A stretch of 50,461 bases of DNA from an uncultured Chitinophagaceae bacterium (GTDB lineage Bacteria > Bacteroidota > Bacteroidia > Chitinophagales > Chitinophagaceae). Below, piece by piece: positions 17,224-24,989 of this stretch. Position 1 is the stretch's first letter; each line of letters opens with the position of its first letter. The translations under genes and the position numbers were made by a program. The stretch lies in contig CAIVCF010000181.1 in NCBI GenBank assembly GCA_903904335.1, positions 1 to 50,461 on the forward strand, read 5' to 3'. Under the pieces are notes generated by a model. The model worked only from the letters and a program-made list of their open reading frames with translations. It was not told the DNA's origin and made no database searches.

Positions 17224-17287
17224 AAAAACTAAAAACTAAAACAGAAAATCACTCGTTTAGTTTTTAGTTTTTTTTATTTTAGTTTTT
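17224..17287 (+). terminator. Terminator/attenuator hairpin between mreB and mreC
   Basis: A perfect 17-bp A/T-rich stem (17224-17240 with 17256-17272) and 15-nt loop is followed by a T-run (TTTATTTTAGTTTTT) that ends at the mreC start. It could release most transcripts after mreB while letting some continue. Confidence 0.65.
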
Positions 17288-17288
17288 A

Positions 17289-18143
17289 ATGAAGAATATT
17301 TTTCTTTTCATACGCAATTACATCAATCTCCTCTGCTTCCTTGCGTTGCAGATAACATGTATTGTGATGTTAAGCCGAAGCAGTCAAACACATGAGGCAT
17401 TCTTTGCTGCTGCTTCAAAAGAGATAACCGGAAAAATAAATACACAGTTCGATAATTTTTATTCTTATTTCCGTTTACAAGAAATCAACCGCCAGTTAAC
17501 TGCAGAGAATGTGAAGTTGAGAAATCAGTTGCAATCCGATTTCATTGTACCCGACAGCAGCAGAAAAATCGTAATTGACTCATTAAACAAAGATTCATTA
17601 AACCGTTATCGTAAATTTTATTATTTGCCTGCAAAAGTTGTGGGCAGTACGGTTACACTACAAACAAATTTTCTCACTTTGGAAAGGGGAAGTTTACAAG
17701 GCGTGAAAAAAGGCATGAGTGTGATAAGCCCTGAAGGTATTGTGGGAGTAGTAACTGAAGTGAGTGATAATTATTGTCGCGTGATGAGTTTACTGCACCG
17801 CAACAGCAAAGTAAGCGCCATGCTGAAGAAGGATAATAATGCAGGAAGTATTGAATGGGATGGTACCGATCCGACTTATCTCACCTTAAAAAATATTTCG
17901 AAAGGTGCACAGGTGAAGAAAGGCGATTCCGTTGTTACCAGTAATTATTCTGCCAATTTCCCATCGAATATCATGATCGGAACAGTGGCAGATTTTACAG
18001 TAGATCCAACCATTAATTTTTATACCCTAAAAGTGAAAACAGCTGCTAATTTTTTCACATTACAATATGTATATATAGTAGAAAATGTGCGTTATGCCGA
18101 ACAGATAAAATTGGAAAGCACGAAGCCAAAAGGAAATGAGTAA
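17289..18143 (+). CDS. mreC: Rod-shape determining protein MreC
   Basis: The product is 284 residues: a short cytoplasmic head, one TM segment (about 10-28, INLLCFLALQITCIVML), a coiled coil (about 50-90, RLQEINRQLTAENVKLRNQL), and the periplasmic beta-barrel core. The core shows LERGSLQGVKKGMSVISPEGIVG and VKKGDSVVTSNYSANFPSNIMIGTV. MreC links MreB to PBP2 and RodA and activates PBP2. The ATG at 17289 lies just after the T-run of the preceding hairpin. Its 3' end overlaps mreD by 8 nt. Confidence 0.93.
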   Translation: MKNIFLFIRNYINLLCFLALQITCIVMLSRSSQTHEAFFAAASKEITGKINTQFDNFYSYFRLQEINRQLTAENVKLRNQLQSDFIVPDSSRKIVIDSLNKDSLNRYRKFYYLPAKVVGSTVTLQTNFLTLERGSLQGVKKGMSVISPEGIVGVVTEVSDNYCRVMSLLHRNSKVSAMLKKDNNAGSIEWDGTDPTYLTLKNISKGAQVKKGDSVVTSNYSANFPSNIMIGTVADFTVDPTINFYTLKVKTAANFFTLQYVYIVENVRYAEQIKLESTKPKGNE

Positions 18144-18666
18144 TATTCTTAAAAATATTATCCGGTTTATTCTCTTCATCATCATACAGGTGTTTGTGCT
18201 GAATAATGTGCCGCCCTTACATCAGTTCATTGTTCCTTATTTGTACTTCTTATATATTTTATGGCTGCCGTTCAATATTAACCGTTTCTTTTTATTGATA
18301 GTTGCTTTTGCGTTTGGATTAACACTCGATTATTTTACCGGAACACCGGGTTTACATGCAGCACCTTGTGTGTTGATTGCATTTATACGCCCATTCCTAT
18401 TGAACTTATTGATTCCGCAGGAAACCACAGAGCAGAGTTATATTGAACCTTCCATCAAAAGCATGGGGTGGGCGCCTTACAGTCTGTATGCATTCCTCCT
18501 TACTTTTTTTCATCACTTCTATTTGGTTTTGATCGAATGGCTGCAGTTCGGCAATTTCCTTTATTTCATCGGCAAAGTAATCGGAACAACTGCGATCAGT
18601 TTATTACTCATCTTCATTTCAGAAATGCTTTTCTTCCGCAAAGCAAGGTTTAGGACAAATGCCTGA
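18136..18666 (+). CDS. mreD: Rod-shape determining protein MreD
   Basis: This 176-residue integral membrane protein has about five or six TM segments (for example IIRFILFIIIQVFVLNNV, FLLIVAFAFGLTLDYF, VIGTTAISLLLIFISEM). The LTLDYFTGTPGLHA block corresponds to the conserved G-x-x-x-D region of MreD. It overlaps mreC by 8 nt and is translationally coupled. Function (an elongasome scaffold with MreC) is assigned from position and hydropathy, since MreD is poorly conserved. A 213-nt gap with its own promoter separates it from mrdA. Confidence 0.88.
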   Translation: MSNILKNIIRFILFIIIQVFVLNNVPPLHQFIVPYLYFLYILWLPFNINRFFLLIVAFAFGLTLDYFTGTPGLHAAPCVLIAFIRPFLLNLLIPQETTEQSYIEPSIKSMGWAPYSLYAFLLTFFHHFYLVLIEWLQFGNFLYFIGKVIGTTAISLLLIFISEMLFFRKARFRTNA

Positions 18667-18812
18667 GAAGATTAAATTTTATGAAACAGGCAGCATCACA
18701 TTATTCATCGTTCCTTGCCACGCTCGGTTCAAAGTTCCCTTTTCATGGCAGCAAATTTTCGTTAATGATGTATCGTATGCACATTGTTGAATAACTTTTT
18801 TTAAAAACTCCT

Positions 18813-18843
18813 TTGCAATATCAGTTTGTAATCAGCAACTTTG
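18813..18843 (+). promoter_or_regulatory. Promoter of mrdA-rodA
   Basis: TTG (18813-18815), a 20-nt spacer, then CAACTTTG (18836-18843). This is the same TTG-N20-CAnnTTTG layout as in front of mreB, 36 bp upstream of the mrdA ATG. Confidence 0.45.
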
Positions 18844-18879
18844 TGCAACTTCATCTCACGTTAATTCTCTAAACTTTAT

Positions 18880-20991
18880 ATGTCGGTATTCAATCAAAGC
18901 AGAAGCAGAGTTATACAGATCATTTTTGCGGCTGTATTTATTGTTATTGTAGCACAGCTGATCAACCTCCAGGCTTTTTCGCCCAAATACAGACTGGCTG
19001 CGGAAAACAATGCGATCTACAGAAAGGTAATTTACCCTGACAGAGGAATTATTTTCGACAGAAAAAAAAGAAGTCTTTTAGAAAATACCATCATGTTCGA
19101 TCTTGTCGTTACGCCTTCTGAATCTAAAGGAACGGATACTTTGACTTTATGCAATCTATTAAACATAGACACTGCTGATTACAAAAAAAGGATGAGGGAA
19201 ATTATTTTCAAGAACACATCTGTCCGCCCCAGCGTTTTTGAACCATTGCTTACCCCTGAATTATATGCTAAGTTGAACGAGAACATGTATAAATTCCCCG
19301 GCTTTATTTTGAGCGAACGTTCTGCCAGGACTTATCCCTATAACACTGCCGGAAACGTATTGGGTTATATTGCCGAAGTAGATACAAGTTTTTTAAGAAG
19401 GCATTCAGATGAACATTATGAAATGGGCGATTATGCAGGTATGACGGGTCTTGAAAGAGTATATGAGAAAGTATTAATGGGTCAGCGCGGTATTAAAAGA
19501 TTGATACGCGATAATAAAAGCAGGTTGCAGGGTTCTTATCAAAATGGATTATTCGATACCGCACAGATCGCGGGAAAAAATCTGTATTTAAGTCTCGATG
19601 TAGAGTTACAGCAAATGGGTGAAAAATTAATGACTAATAAAGTGGGAAGCATTGTTGCCATTGATCCCAGAACCGGTGGTATTCTTTGTATGATCAGTGC
19701 CCCAACTTACAATCCCAACTACTTAACGGGTAATCAAAGAAGAAAACATTTTGCAGAATTATTGCTCGATCCCAGAAAGCCTTTCAATAATCGTGCAATG
19801 GGTAATATGTATTCACCAGGCTCTACATTCAAAACTGTTTCAGGGATCATCGGTTTAACTGAAGGCGTTATCAATGAACATACAACTGTAACATGCAATG
19901 GTGCTTTTCAGGGTTGCGGTACCGGTAAACCAAAATGTTTGGATAAAGGCACATTCAATTTTAAAGAGGCCATTGCACATAGTGATAATACTTATTTCTC
20001 CACTGTTTATAAAAGAATATTGGATCAACCCAGATATGGTGGTGCAGATAGTGCATTAAAAGTATTCAACAAATATGCATATACTTTCGGATTAGGTCAT
20101 AAGCTCGGTGTTGATCTTCCTACAGAACAAAAAGGGAATCTTCCTGTTTCATCTTATTACAGAAAATTATTCGGTCCGAAATGGTATTCATGCAATATCA
20201 TTTCAAATGCCATTGGCCAAGGCGAAGTACAAACAACATTGATACAGTTGGCGAATGTTATGGCGATCATCGCCAATAAAGGATGGTATTATACGCCTCA
20301 TATTGTTGATTCGATCGAAGGTGGCGATGAATATAAAATGCTTGAGTCATTTAAAATAAAACATTACACAGACACAAACATTCCCGACAGTATTTATGAT
20401 GCGGTACAGGATGGAATGCAGGCAGTTGTAGATTACGGAACTGCTGCTGCATCCTCAATTCCGGGCATTGTGATGTGCGGTAAAACAGGAACAGTGGAGA
20501 ACTATGCAAAAGTAAATGGCAAGATGGTACAACAAAAAGACCATTCATTCTTTGGCGCTTTTGCACCAAGAGATAATCCGAGAATTGCCATTGCGGTTAT
20601 TTGTGAAAATGCAGGACAAGGTGCATGGGCTGCTGCTCCAATCGCCAGTTTATTAGTTGAAAAATATTTAAGAGATTCTATCAAAGGAAAAGAAAGGCAA
20701 GATAAACTGGAAGAATTCACAAAGAAAAACCTCATTCCTTATTTAATGCGTTTGGAAATGAATAAAAGAGATTCCTTACGTCAAATCAAAGAAGCACAGT
20801 TATTGATGCAGCAAAGAATGAGCAAGGAAGCCGGCGATACATTAGAAAATGAAGACGGCACTGATCAGGAAATAATAAAACCTGTGGCACCCAAACCCGC
20901 AAAAGATGCCGTACCAAAAACTAAAAACACTGCTGCGGCGATTTTAGTGAATGATGAAAAGAAACATAAAAAAATATCAAGAACCCTATAA
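18880..20991 (+). CDS. mrdA: Penicillin-binding protein 2 (elongation transpeptidase)
   Basis: This 703-residue class B PBP has an N-terminal TM anchor (about 10-30, VIQIIFAAVFIVIVAQLINL) and a pedestal containing the conserved RGIIFDRKKR-type block. In the transpeptidase domain the active-site serine is S315 in SPGSTFK, with SDN at 368-370 and KTG at 535-537. It cross-links new peptidoglycan in the lateral wall and is the target of mecillinam-type beta-lactams in relatives. After the catalytic domain there is a roughly 90-residue charged tail (from about 615) rich in Lys, Glu and Pro, longer than in E. coli PBP2 (633 residues). It ends 3 nt before rodA. Confidence 0.95.
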   Translation: MSVFNQSRSRVIQIIFAAVFIVIVAQLINLQAFSPKYRLAAENNAIYRKVIYPDRGIIFDRKKRSLLENTIMFDLVVTPSESKGTDTLTLCNLLNIDTADYKKRMREIIFKNTSVRPSVFEPLLTPELYAKLNENMYKFPGFILSERSARTYPYNTAGNVLGYIAEVDTSFLRRHSDEHYEMGDYAGMTGLERVYEKVLMGQRGIKRLIRDNKSRLQGSYQNGLFDTAQIAGKNLYLSLDVELQQMGEKLMTNKVGSIVAIDPRTGGILCMISAPTYNPNYLTGNQRRKHFAELLLDPRKPFNNRAMGNMYSPGSTFKTVSGIIGLTEGVINEHTTVTCNGAFQGCGTGKPKCLDKGTFNFKEAIAHSDNTYFSTVYKRILDQPRYGGADSALKVFNKYAYTFGLGHKLGVDLPTEQKGNLPVSSYYRKLFGPKWYSCNIISNAIGQGEVQTTLIQLANVMAIIANKGWYYTPHIVDSIEGGDEYKMLESFKIKHYTDTNIPDSIYDAVQDGMQAVVDYGTAAASSIPGIVMCGKTGTVENYAKVNGKMVQQKDHSFFGAFAPRDNPRIAIAVICENAGQGAWAAAPIASLLVEKYLRDSIKGKERQDKLEEFTKKNLIPYLMRLEMNKRDSLRQIKEAQLLMQQRMSKEAGDTLENEDGTDQEIIKPVAPKPAKDAVPKTKNTAAAILVNDEKKHKKISRTL

Positions 20992-20994
20992 TTA

Positions 20995-22332
20995 ATGAAT
21001 AATAAAAATACTTCTGCGTCACAGGGAATTGATTGGTTTGTAGTATGGCTCTATGCTATTTTAGTAGCCATCGGTATACTTTGCATTTTTATGGTTGAAT
21101 ATAAACCCGGCACTGACTGGATGCAGACTTTTGTAAGCGGCAAAACCAATTACAGTAAGCAGCTCATATTTACAGGACTATGTATTGTTGTGGCTATATT
21201 TATTCTTCTGGCAGATAGTAAATTGTTTACAGCATTTGCCAACTTATTATATGCTTTCGGTATCCTGCTCATGTTTGCTACATTTTTCATCGGCAAAAGT
21301 ATCAATGGTTCTAAAAGCTGGATTCCATTGGGAGGCGGATTTAATTTACAACCGGCAGAATTATGTAAAATTTTTACGGCATTAGCGCTGGCAAAATTTT
21401 TTTCACGACAGGAAACAGATTTTTCTAAATTAAAATCACAGATCATAGGCGTAAGCATTGCTTTGGCACCTGCAGTGCTTTCTCACTTTCAGCATGAAGA
21501 CGGATTGGCTTTGGCGTATCTTTCTTTTTTTCTGGTTTTATATCGCGAAGGGTTACCTCCGCAAATTTTAATCATCGGTACAACTTTCGGTGTGTTAGTT
21601 GTAGCCACATTAATTCTGGAACCCAATACACTTGCAATTATTCTTACTGCAATAGCGGTTGTAACAATTTATTTTTTGCGTAAGCAAATCAAACGTAAAA
21701 AAAATATTTTACTGATCATCCTTTCTGTATGGGTTCTGGCTGTCGGCATACAAAGATTCGCAGTACCTTATATTTTTAATAATGTTTTTGAATGTTATCA
21801 GAGTACGCGTATTTACAGCATGGTGGGCAAGGATTATGATTGCAGCATGAATCGCCATAAAAGTAAAGGCAATGAAAAACCTGCAAGGAAACCGGATGAT
21901 TACAATGTTCGCCAAAGTAAAATTGCGATCGGTTCGGGTGAATTATTCGGCAAAGGTTTTTTAAAAGGTACACAAACAAGAGGTAAATATGTTCCTGAGC
22001 AACATACGGATTTTATTTTTACATCTCTTGCTGAAGCATTTGGCTTATTTGGCTGCATTTGTTTTCTCAGCATTTATTTGATTCTTTTAAACCGAATTAT
22101 CCGCATCGCTGAAAGGCAGAGAAGTACTTTCAGCAGAGTGTATGGTTACAGTGTTGCCAGCATTATATTTTTTCATATCACCGTTAATGTTTGCATGACG
22201 ATAGGATTGTTTCCTATCATTGGAATACCATTGCCGTTAATCAGTTACGGCGGTTCATCCTTACTTACTTTTTCAATTCTTATTTTCATTTTGATTCGAC
22301 TGGATGCCGACAGACAAATGGTATTAAGATAA
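20995..22332 (+). CDS. rodA: Peptidoglycan glycosyltransferase RodA (SEDS family)
   Basis: This 445-residue polytopic SEDS protein polymerises lipid II with PBP2. Conserved blocks are GKSINGSKSWIPLGGGFNLQPAEL, GSGELFGKGFLKGTQT with VPEQHTDFIFTSLAEAFG (containing the catalytic Asp), and PLPLISYGGSSLLT near the C-terminus. The usual QPDxGT/S block after TM5 reads QHEDGLAL here, so the conserved proline and aspartate positions are changed. Partners mrdA and mreBCD lie immediately upstream. The start 3 nt after the mrdA stop indicates one transcript. Confidence 0.93.
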   Translation: MNNKNTSASQGIDWFVVWLYAILVAIGILCIFMVEYKPGTDWMQTFVSGKTNYSKQLIFTGLCIVVAIFILLADSKLFTAFANLLYAFGILLMFATFFIGKSINGSKSWIPLGGGFNLQPAELCKIFTALALAKFFSRQETDFSKLKSQIIGVSIALAPAVLSHFQHEDGLALAYLSFFLVLYREGLPPQILIIGTTFGVLVVATLILEPNTLAIILTAIAVVTIYFLRKQIKRKKNILLIILSVWVLAVGIQRFAVPYIFNNVFECYQSTRIYSMVGKDYDCSMNRHKSKGNEKPARKPDDYNVRQSKIAIGSGELFGKGFLKGTQTRGKYVPEQHTDFIFTSLAEAFGLFGCICFLSIYLILLNRIIRIAERQRSTFSRVYGYSVASIIFFHITVNVCMTIGLFPIIGIPLPLISYGGSSLLTFSILIFILIRLDADRQMVLR

Positions 22333-22372
22333 ATTTTCAAATCCAGATAAAGGATTTTAAATAAAATTATTT

Positions 22373-23131
22373 ATGATTGAAAATCATTTTACAATCATCC
22401 CTCTTTCAGAAGGAAGTTTTACGGTTGATAAAACAAAATTGTTTGTTCCTTTCGAAACAAATAAAGATGTGCTCCAAGATAGACCTGCAGGCAGTTTGTT
22501 GGTGGAAGTACAGCCATTTGTCATCATCACTTCAAAAGATATTTTATTGATCGATACCGGATTGGGATTCAGCAAAAACGGTGAATTACAAATTCATCAA
22601 AATTTAAAAGCCAATAACATTCAGCCGGAACAAATCACCAAAGTGTTGATGAGTCATCTGCATAAAGACCATTCAGGCGGTATCAGCAAAATGGATCGTT
22701 TGGGCAATTATCATCTCGCATTTCCAAATGCAACCTATTTTGTTCAGCAAAAAGAATTTGAATTTGCGATGGAAAAAGGATTTCCTTCTTTTATGACTGA
22801 AGAGATTTCAGTACTGCAAGATCATCCGAAAGTTGAATGGTTACATGGTGATGGTCTGATCGACAACTATATTCAATATCATGTAACATCTGCGCACAGC
22901 CCGTTTCATCAGGTATTCTGGATCATTGATGGAGGCAGAAAAATATTTTTTGGCGGAGATGATGCACCGCAATTACAACAAATGAAAAATAAATTTATTG
23001 CCAAATACGATTACAATGGAAAGAAATGTATGGAACTGAGGCAACAATGGTGGGAGGAAGGGCAGGCAGAGGGTTGGAGATTTCTATTTTATCATGATAC
23101 AAAACATCCGAGCTTTTGCGCAACAATTTAA
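22373..23131 (+). CDS. Metallo-beta-lactamase-fold hydrolase
   Basis: The product is 252 residues with the di-metal signature HLHKDHSGG (the HxHxDH motif), a later DDAPQ loop and a C-terminal H (FYHDTKHPS). These features fit the quorum-quenching-lactonase or general hydrolase branch of the MBL superfamily rather than true beta-lactamases. No signal peptide is visible, so it is probably cytoplasmic. The substrate cannot be told. It follows rodA by 40 nt on the same strand, and may be read through from it, without any evident functional link. Confidence 0.85.
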   Translation: MIENHFTIIPLSEGSFTVDKTKLFVPFETNKDVLQDRPAGSLLVEVQPFVIITSKDILLIDTGLGFSKNGELQIHQNLKANNIQPEQITKVLMSHLHKDHSGGISKMDRLGNYHLAFPNATYFVQQKEFEFAMEKGFPSFMTEEISVLQDHPKVEWLHGDGLIDNYIQYHVTSAHSPFHQVFWIIDGGRKIFFGGDDAPQLQQMKNKFIAKYDYNGKKCMELRQQWWEEGQAEGWRFLFYHDTKHPSFCATI

Positions 23132-23144
23132 AAACCATTTACAT

Positions 23145-23567
23145 TTATTGAGTAGGTTTTGAATTACCCGATTGCTGCTTAGCGGCTTTCATTTTTTGCC
23201 TGTTTTCAACTTCTTTTTTAATAAAATTCCCGAATATCCTTTCGGCAACAAATACCTTATTGGCTCTTGATTCTGTTCCTAAAGCAGTCTTAAACTCAAC
23301 TACATATTTTTTTCTAATGGCTAATGATCTTTCATCAAATAAAATCACATCGTCCTTATTTTCTTTTCTGCAAACAGCTATTTCATCTGTGTACGAAAAA
23401 TAAACAGGCCAGAATTTTTGTGCATCCTCTGAACTCAGATTGAGCTCTTTTGTCATGTACGCAATTTTAAGTCCTTGCAAATTAGGGCTCGGGCTATTAT
23501 TTGGTTGTTGCTGTGCATAAGTGGACACACTTATTACAAGAAACAATATCAATACATTTTTTTTCAT
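23145..23567 (-). CDS. Secreted helical protein downstream of an ECF sigma operon (Spy/CpxP-like in shape)
   Basis: The product is 140 residues with an N-terminal signal peptide (about 1-18, ending STYAQ). The mature part is helical and charged, with LTKELNLSSEDAQKFWPVY-like heptads and a Lys/Gln-rich tail. This shape, with a conserved x-L-x-L-t-x-e-x-A-x-x-F block, recalls periplasmic LTxxQ/Spy-type proteins, but I do not see the exact motif. It is the third gene of the sigma factor operon, 22 nt after the partner gene, and may be a target of the system. The function is unknown. Confidence 0.65.
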   Translation of the reverse strand: MKKNVLILFLVISVSTYAQQQPNNSPSPNLQGLKIAYMTKELNLSSEDAQKFWPVYFSYTDEIAVCRKENKDDVILFDERSLAIRKKYVVEFKTALGTESRANKVFVAERIFGNFIKKEVENRQKMKAAKQQSGNSKPTQ

Positions 23568-23589
23568 TCTTACACTTTTTAAGGTTTCA

Positions 23590-24252
23590 TCACTCTGAAT
23601 CCTTCAAATATTGCTGCAAATCCTCATCGCTTACCACTTTAAGGTTTTGTTTTATATAAATATCTTTATCCAAAGTATTGTTTTCTTCATTCAATTCCAT
23701 TCCGCTGTTTTCAACGTACGAATTCAATTCTGTATCACTCACTTTATTAAGTTCTTTTGAAACATCCAAAGAAGTTCGTTGCATTTCATATAAAAATCCA
23801 CCTGTGAGTAATACACCTGCAATGACGGCAGCAGCAGCATAGCTGATCCATTTGCGCGTACTGCTGAACGATATAATTGTTGCAGTTTTTCTTTTCGCTT
23901 TAGCAACGGAAAAATTTTCGAAATAACCGGAAGGTACGTGATAAACATCCTTTCTGCTGATGGCGTTCAATGAAGGAGCAATCTCGTCGAGCTCGGATAC
24001 AACATCAGATTGTTGAAATTTTACTTTTGAGAGAATGGCATCAGGAAGTGTTTCAAAATATTTCTCAGGTATTTTAAAAATATTTGATTGGGGTTGTGAA
24101 AACAATGATTCCTTATTGATGCGTGCTGTAATCTCGCCAGCCAAATGTTCAAAATAACCGTTTGGAACGGTATAAACCTCTAACTGACGAAGCGTTGCAA
24201 AAACGGGGGCAATTGCTTTTAATTCTTCCACTATTGACTCTTCATTTTTCAT
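23590..24252 (-). CDS. One-TM protein partnered with ECF sigma factor (putative anti-sigma factor) with VP-GYFE repeats
   Basis: The product is 220 residues: a soluble N-terminal half (about 1-130), one TM segment (about 134-156, WISYAAAAVIAGVLLTGGFLY), and a short acidic C-terminal tail. The N-terminal half contains three copies of a motif: VYTVPNGYFEHL (26-37), IFKIPEKYFETL (58-69) and VYHVPSGYFENF (103-114). The first and third sit in longer repeats that start EL-x2-IAP. It follows the sigma gene by 36 nt, the usual place for an anti-sigma factor. No classic zinc-binding ASD is seen. The anti-sigma role is inference from context and topology. Confidence 0.75.
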   Translation of the reverse strand: MKNEESIVEELKAIAPVFATLRQLEVYTVPNGYFEHLAGEITARINKESLFSQPQSNIFKIPEKYFETLPDAILSKVKFQQSDVVSELDEIAPSLNAISRKDVYHVPSGYFENFSVAKAKRKTATIISFSSTRKWISYAAAAVIAGVLLTGGFLYEMQRTSLDVSKELNKVSDTELNSYVENSGMELNEENNTLDKDIYIKQNLKVVSDEDLQQYLKDSE

Positions 24253-24288
24253 TTCGGTGTCTCTAAGACTGTGTGAATGCCTATTTGT

Positions 24289-24834
24289 TTAATTATTCAG
24301 GATAAAATCCTCTATTTTTTTTGCCGCATGATGATAACTTGCCTTTAAAGCACCTTCGCTGGTATCTAATACACGGCTCATTTCTTCATACGGCATCTCA
24401 TCATAATACCGAAGGTTAAACACCAATCTCTGCTTTTCAGGCAATTTTTGAATCGCCAACTGCAATTTCCATTCTAATTTATTGGCATCAAAACCTTCAT
24501 CGGCTTTAATCGTATTGCTCAATCCGCTTTCATCATCATCCAAACCAACAGATGTCCTTTTTTTACGTTGCTCCAGAAAAGTAAGGCATTCGTTGGTGGC
24601 AATACGGTATAACCAAGTAAATAACTGACTGTCTTCTCTGAAATTTTCTAACCCCTTCCATACTTTAATGAACATATTCTGCAAAACATCATTGGTATCA
24701 TCATGATCCACCAGCATTCGCCTGATATGCCAATATAGTTTTTCCTGATATTTTTTGATGATCGCAGTAAATGCCTTTTCCTTTAACAGCGGTTGGCTGA
24801 ATTCATACAACAATTCTTTGTCGTCCATATGCAT
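24289..24834 (-). CDS. ECF RNA polymerase sigma factor
   Basis: The product is 181 residues with sigma-2 (about 25-95; DTNDVLQNMFIKVWKGLENFRED, then FTWLYRIATNECLTFLEQ) and sigma-4 (about 120-175; LPEKQRLVFNLRYYDEMPYEEMSRVLDTSEGALKASYHHAAKKI in short blocks). There is no extra domain. It is the first gene of an operon with the one-TM partner and the secreted protein, and is divergent from the S46 peptidase gene. Many Bacteroidota ECF factors respond to envelope stress or nutrient signals. The signal here is not visible. ATGs at 24834 and 24828 (MDDKELLYEF) are both possible. Confidence 0.93.
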   Translation of the reverse strand: MHMDDKELLYEFSQPLLKEKAFTAIIKKYQEKLYWHIRRMLVDHDDTNDVLQNMFIKVWKGLENFREDSQLFTWLYRIATNECLTFLEQRKKRTSVGLDDDESGLSNTIKADEGFDANKLEWKLQLAIQKLPEKQRLVFNLRYYDEMPYEEMSRVLDTSEGALKASYHHAAKKIEDFILNN

Positions 24835-24958
24835 GCAGGGAAATTAAAAAAATTAACTGATATCCGCTCAAAGACTTTGCTTTTGCTAAAAAGTTTAATA
24901 TATAAAATGATGCCCTTAAATACTTCTGCCGGTATTAACATACAATTTACAGAAAGAG

Positions 24959-24966
24959 TAGCTTTG
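24959..24966 (+). promoter_or_regulatory. -7 element of the S46 peptidase promoter
   Basis: TAGCTTTG matches TAnnTTTG exactly and lies 23 bp before the ATG at 24990. No clear TTG is seen at the -33 position. Confidence 0.4.
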
Positions 24967-24989
24967 CAATTCTTAAAACACGAAAAAAT

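Noticed and set aside
18667-18879. A short gene between mreD and mrdA.
   Set aside because: No frame of useful length with a start is visible. The stretch holds the mrdA promoter.
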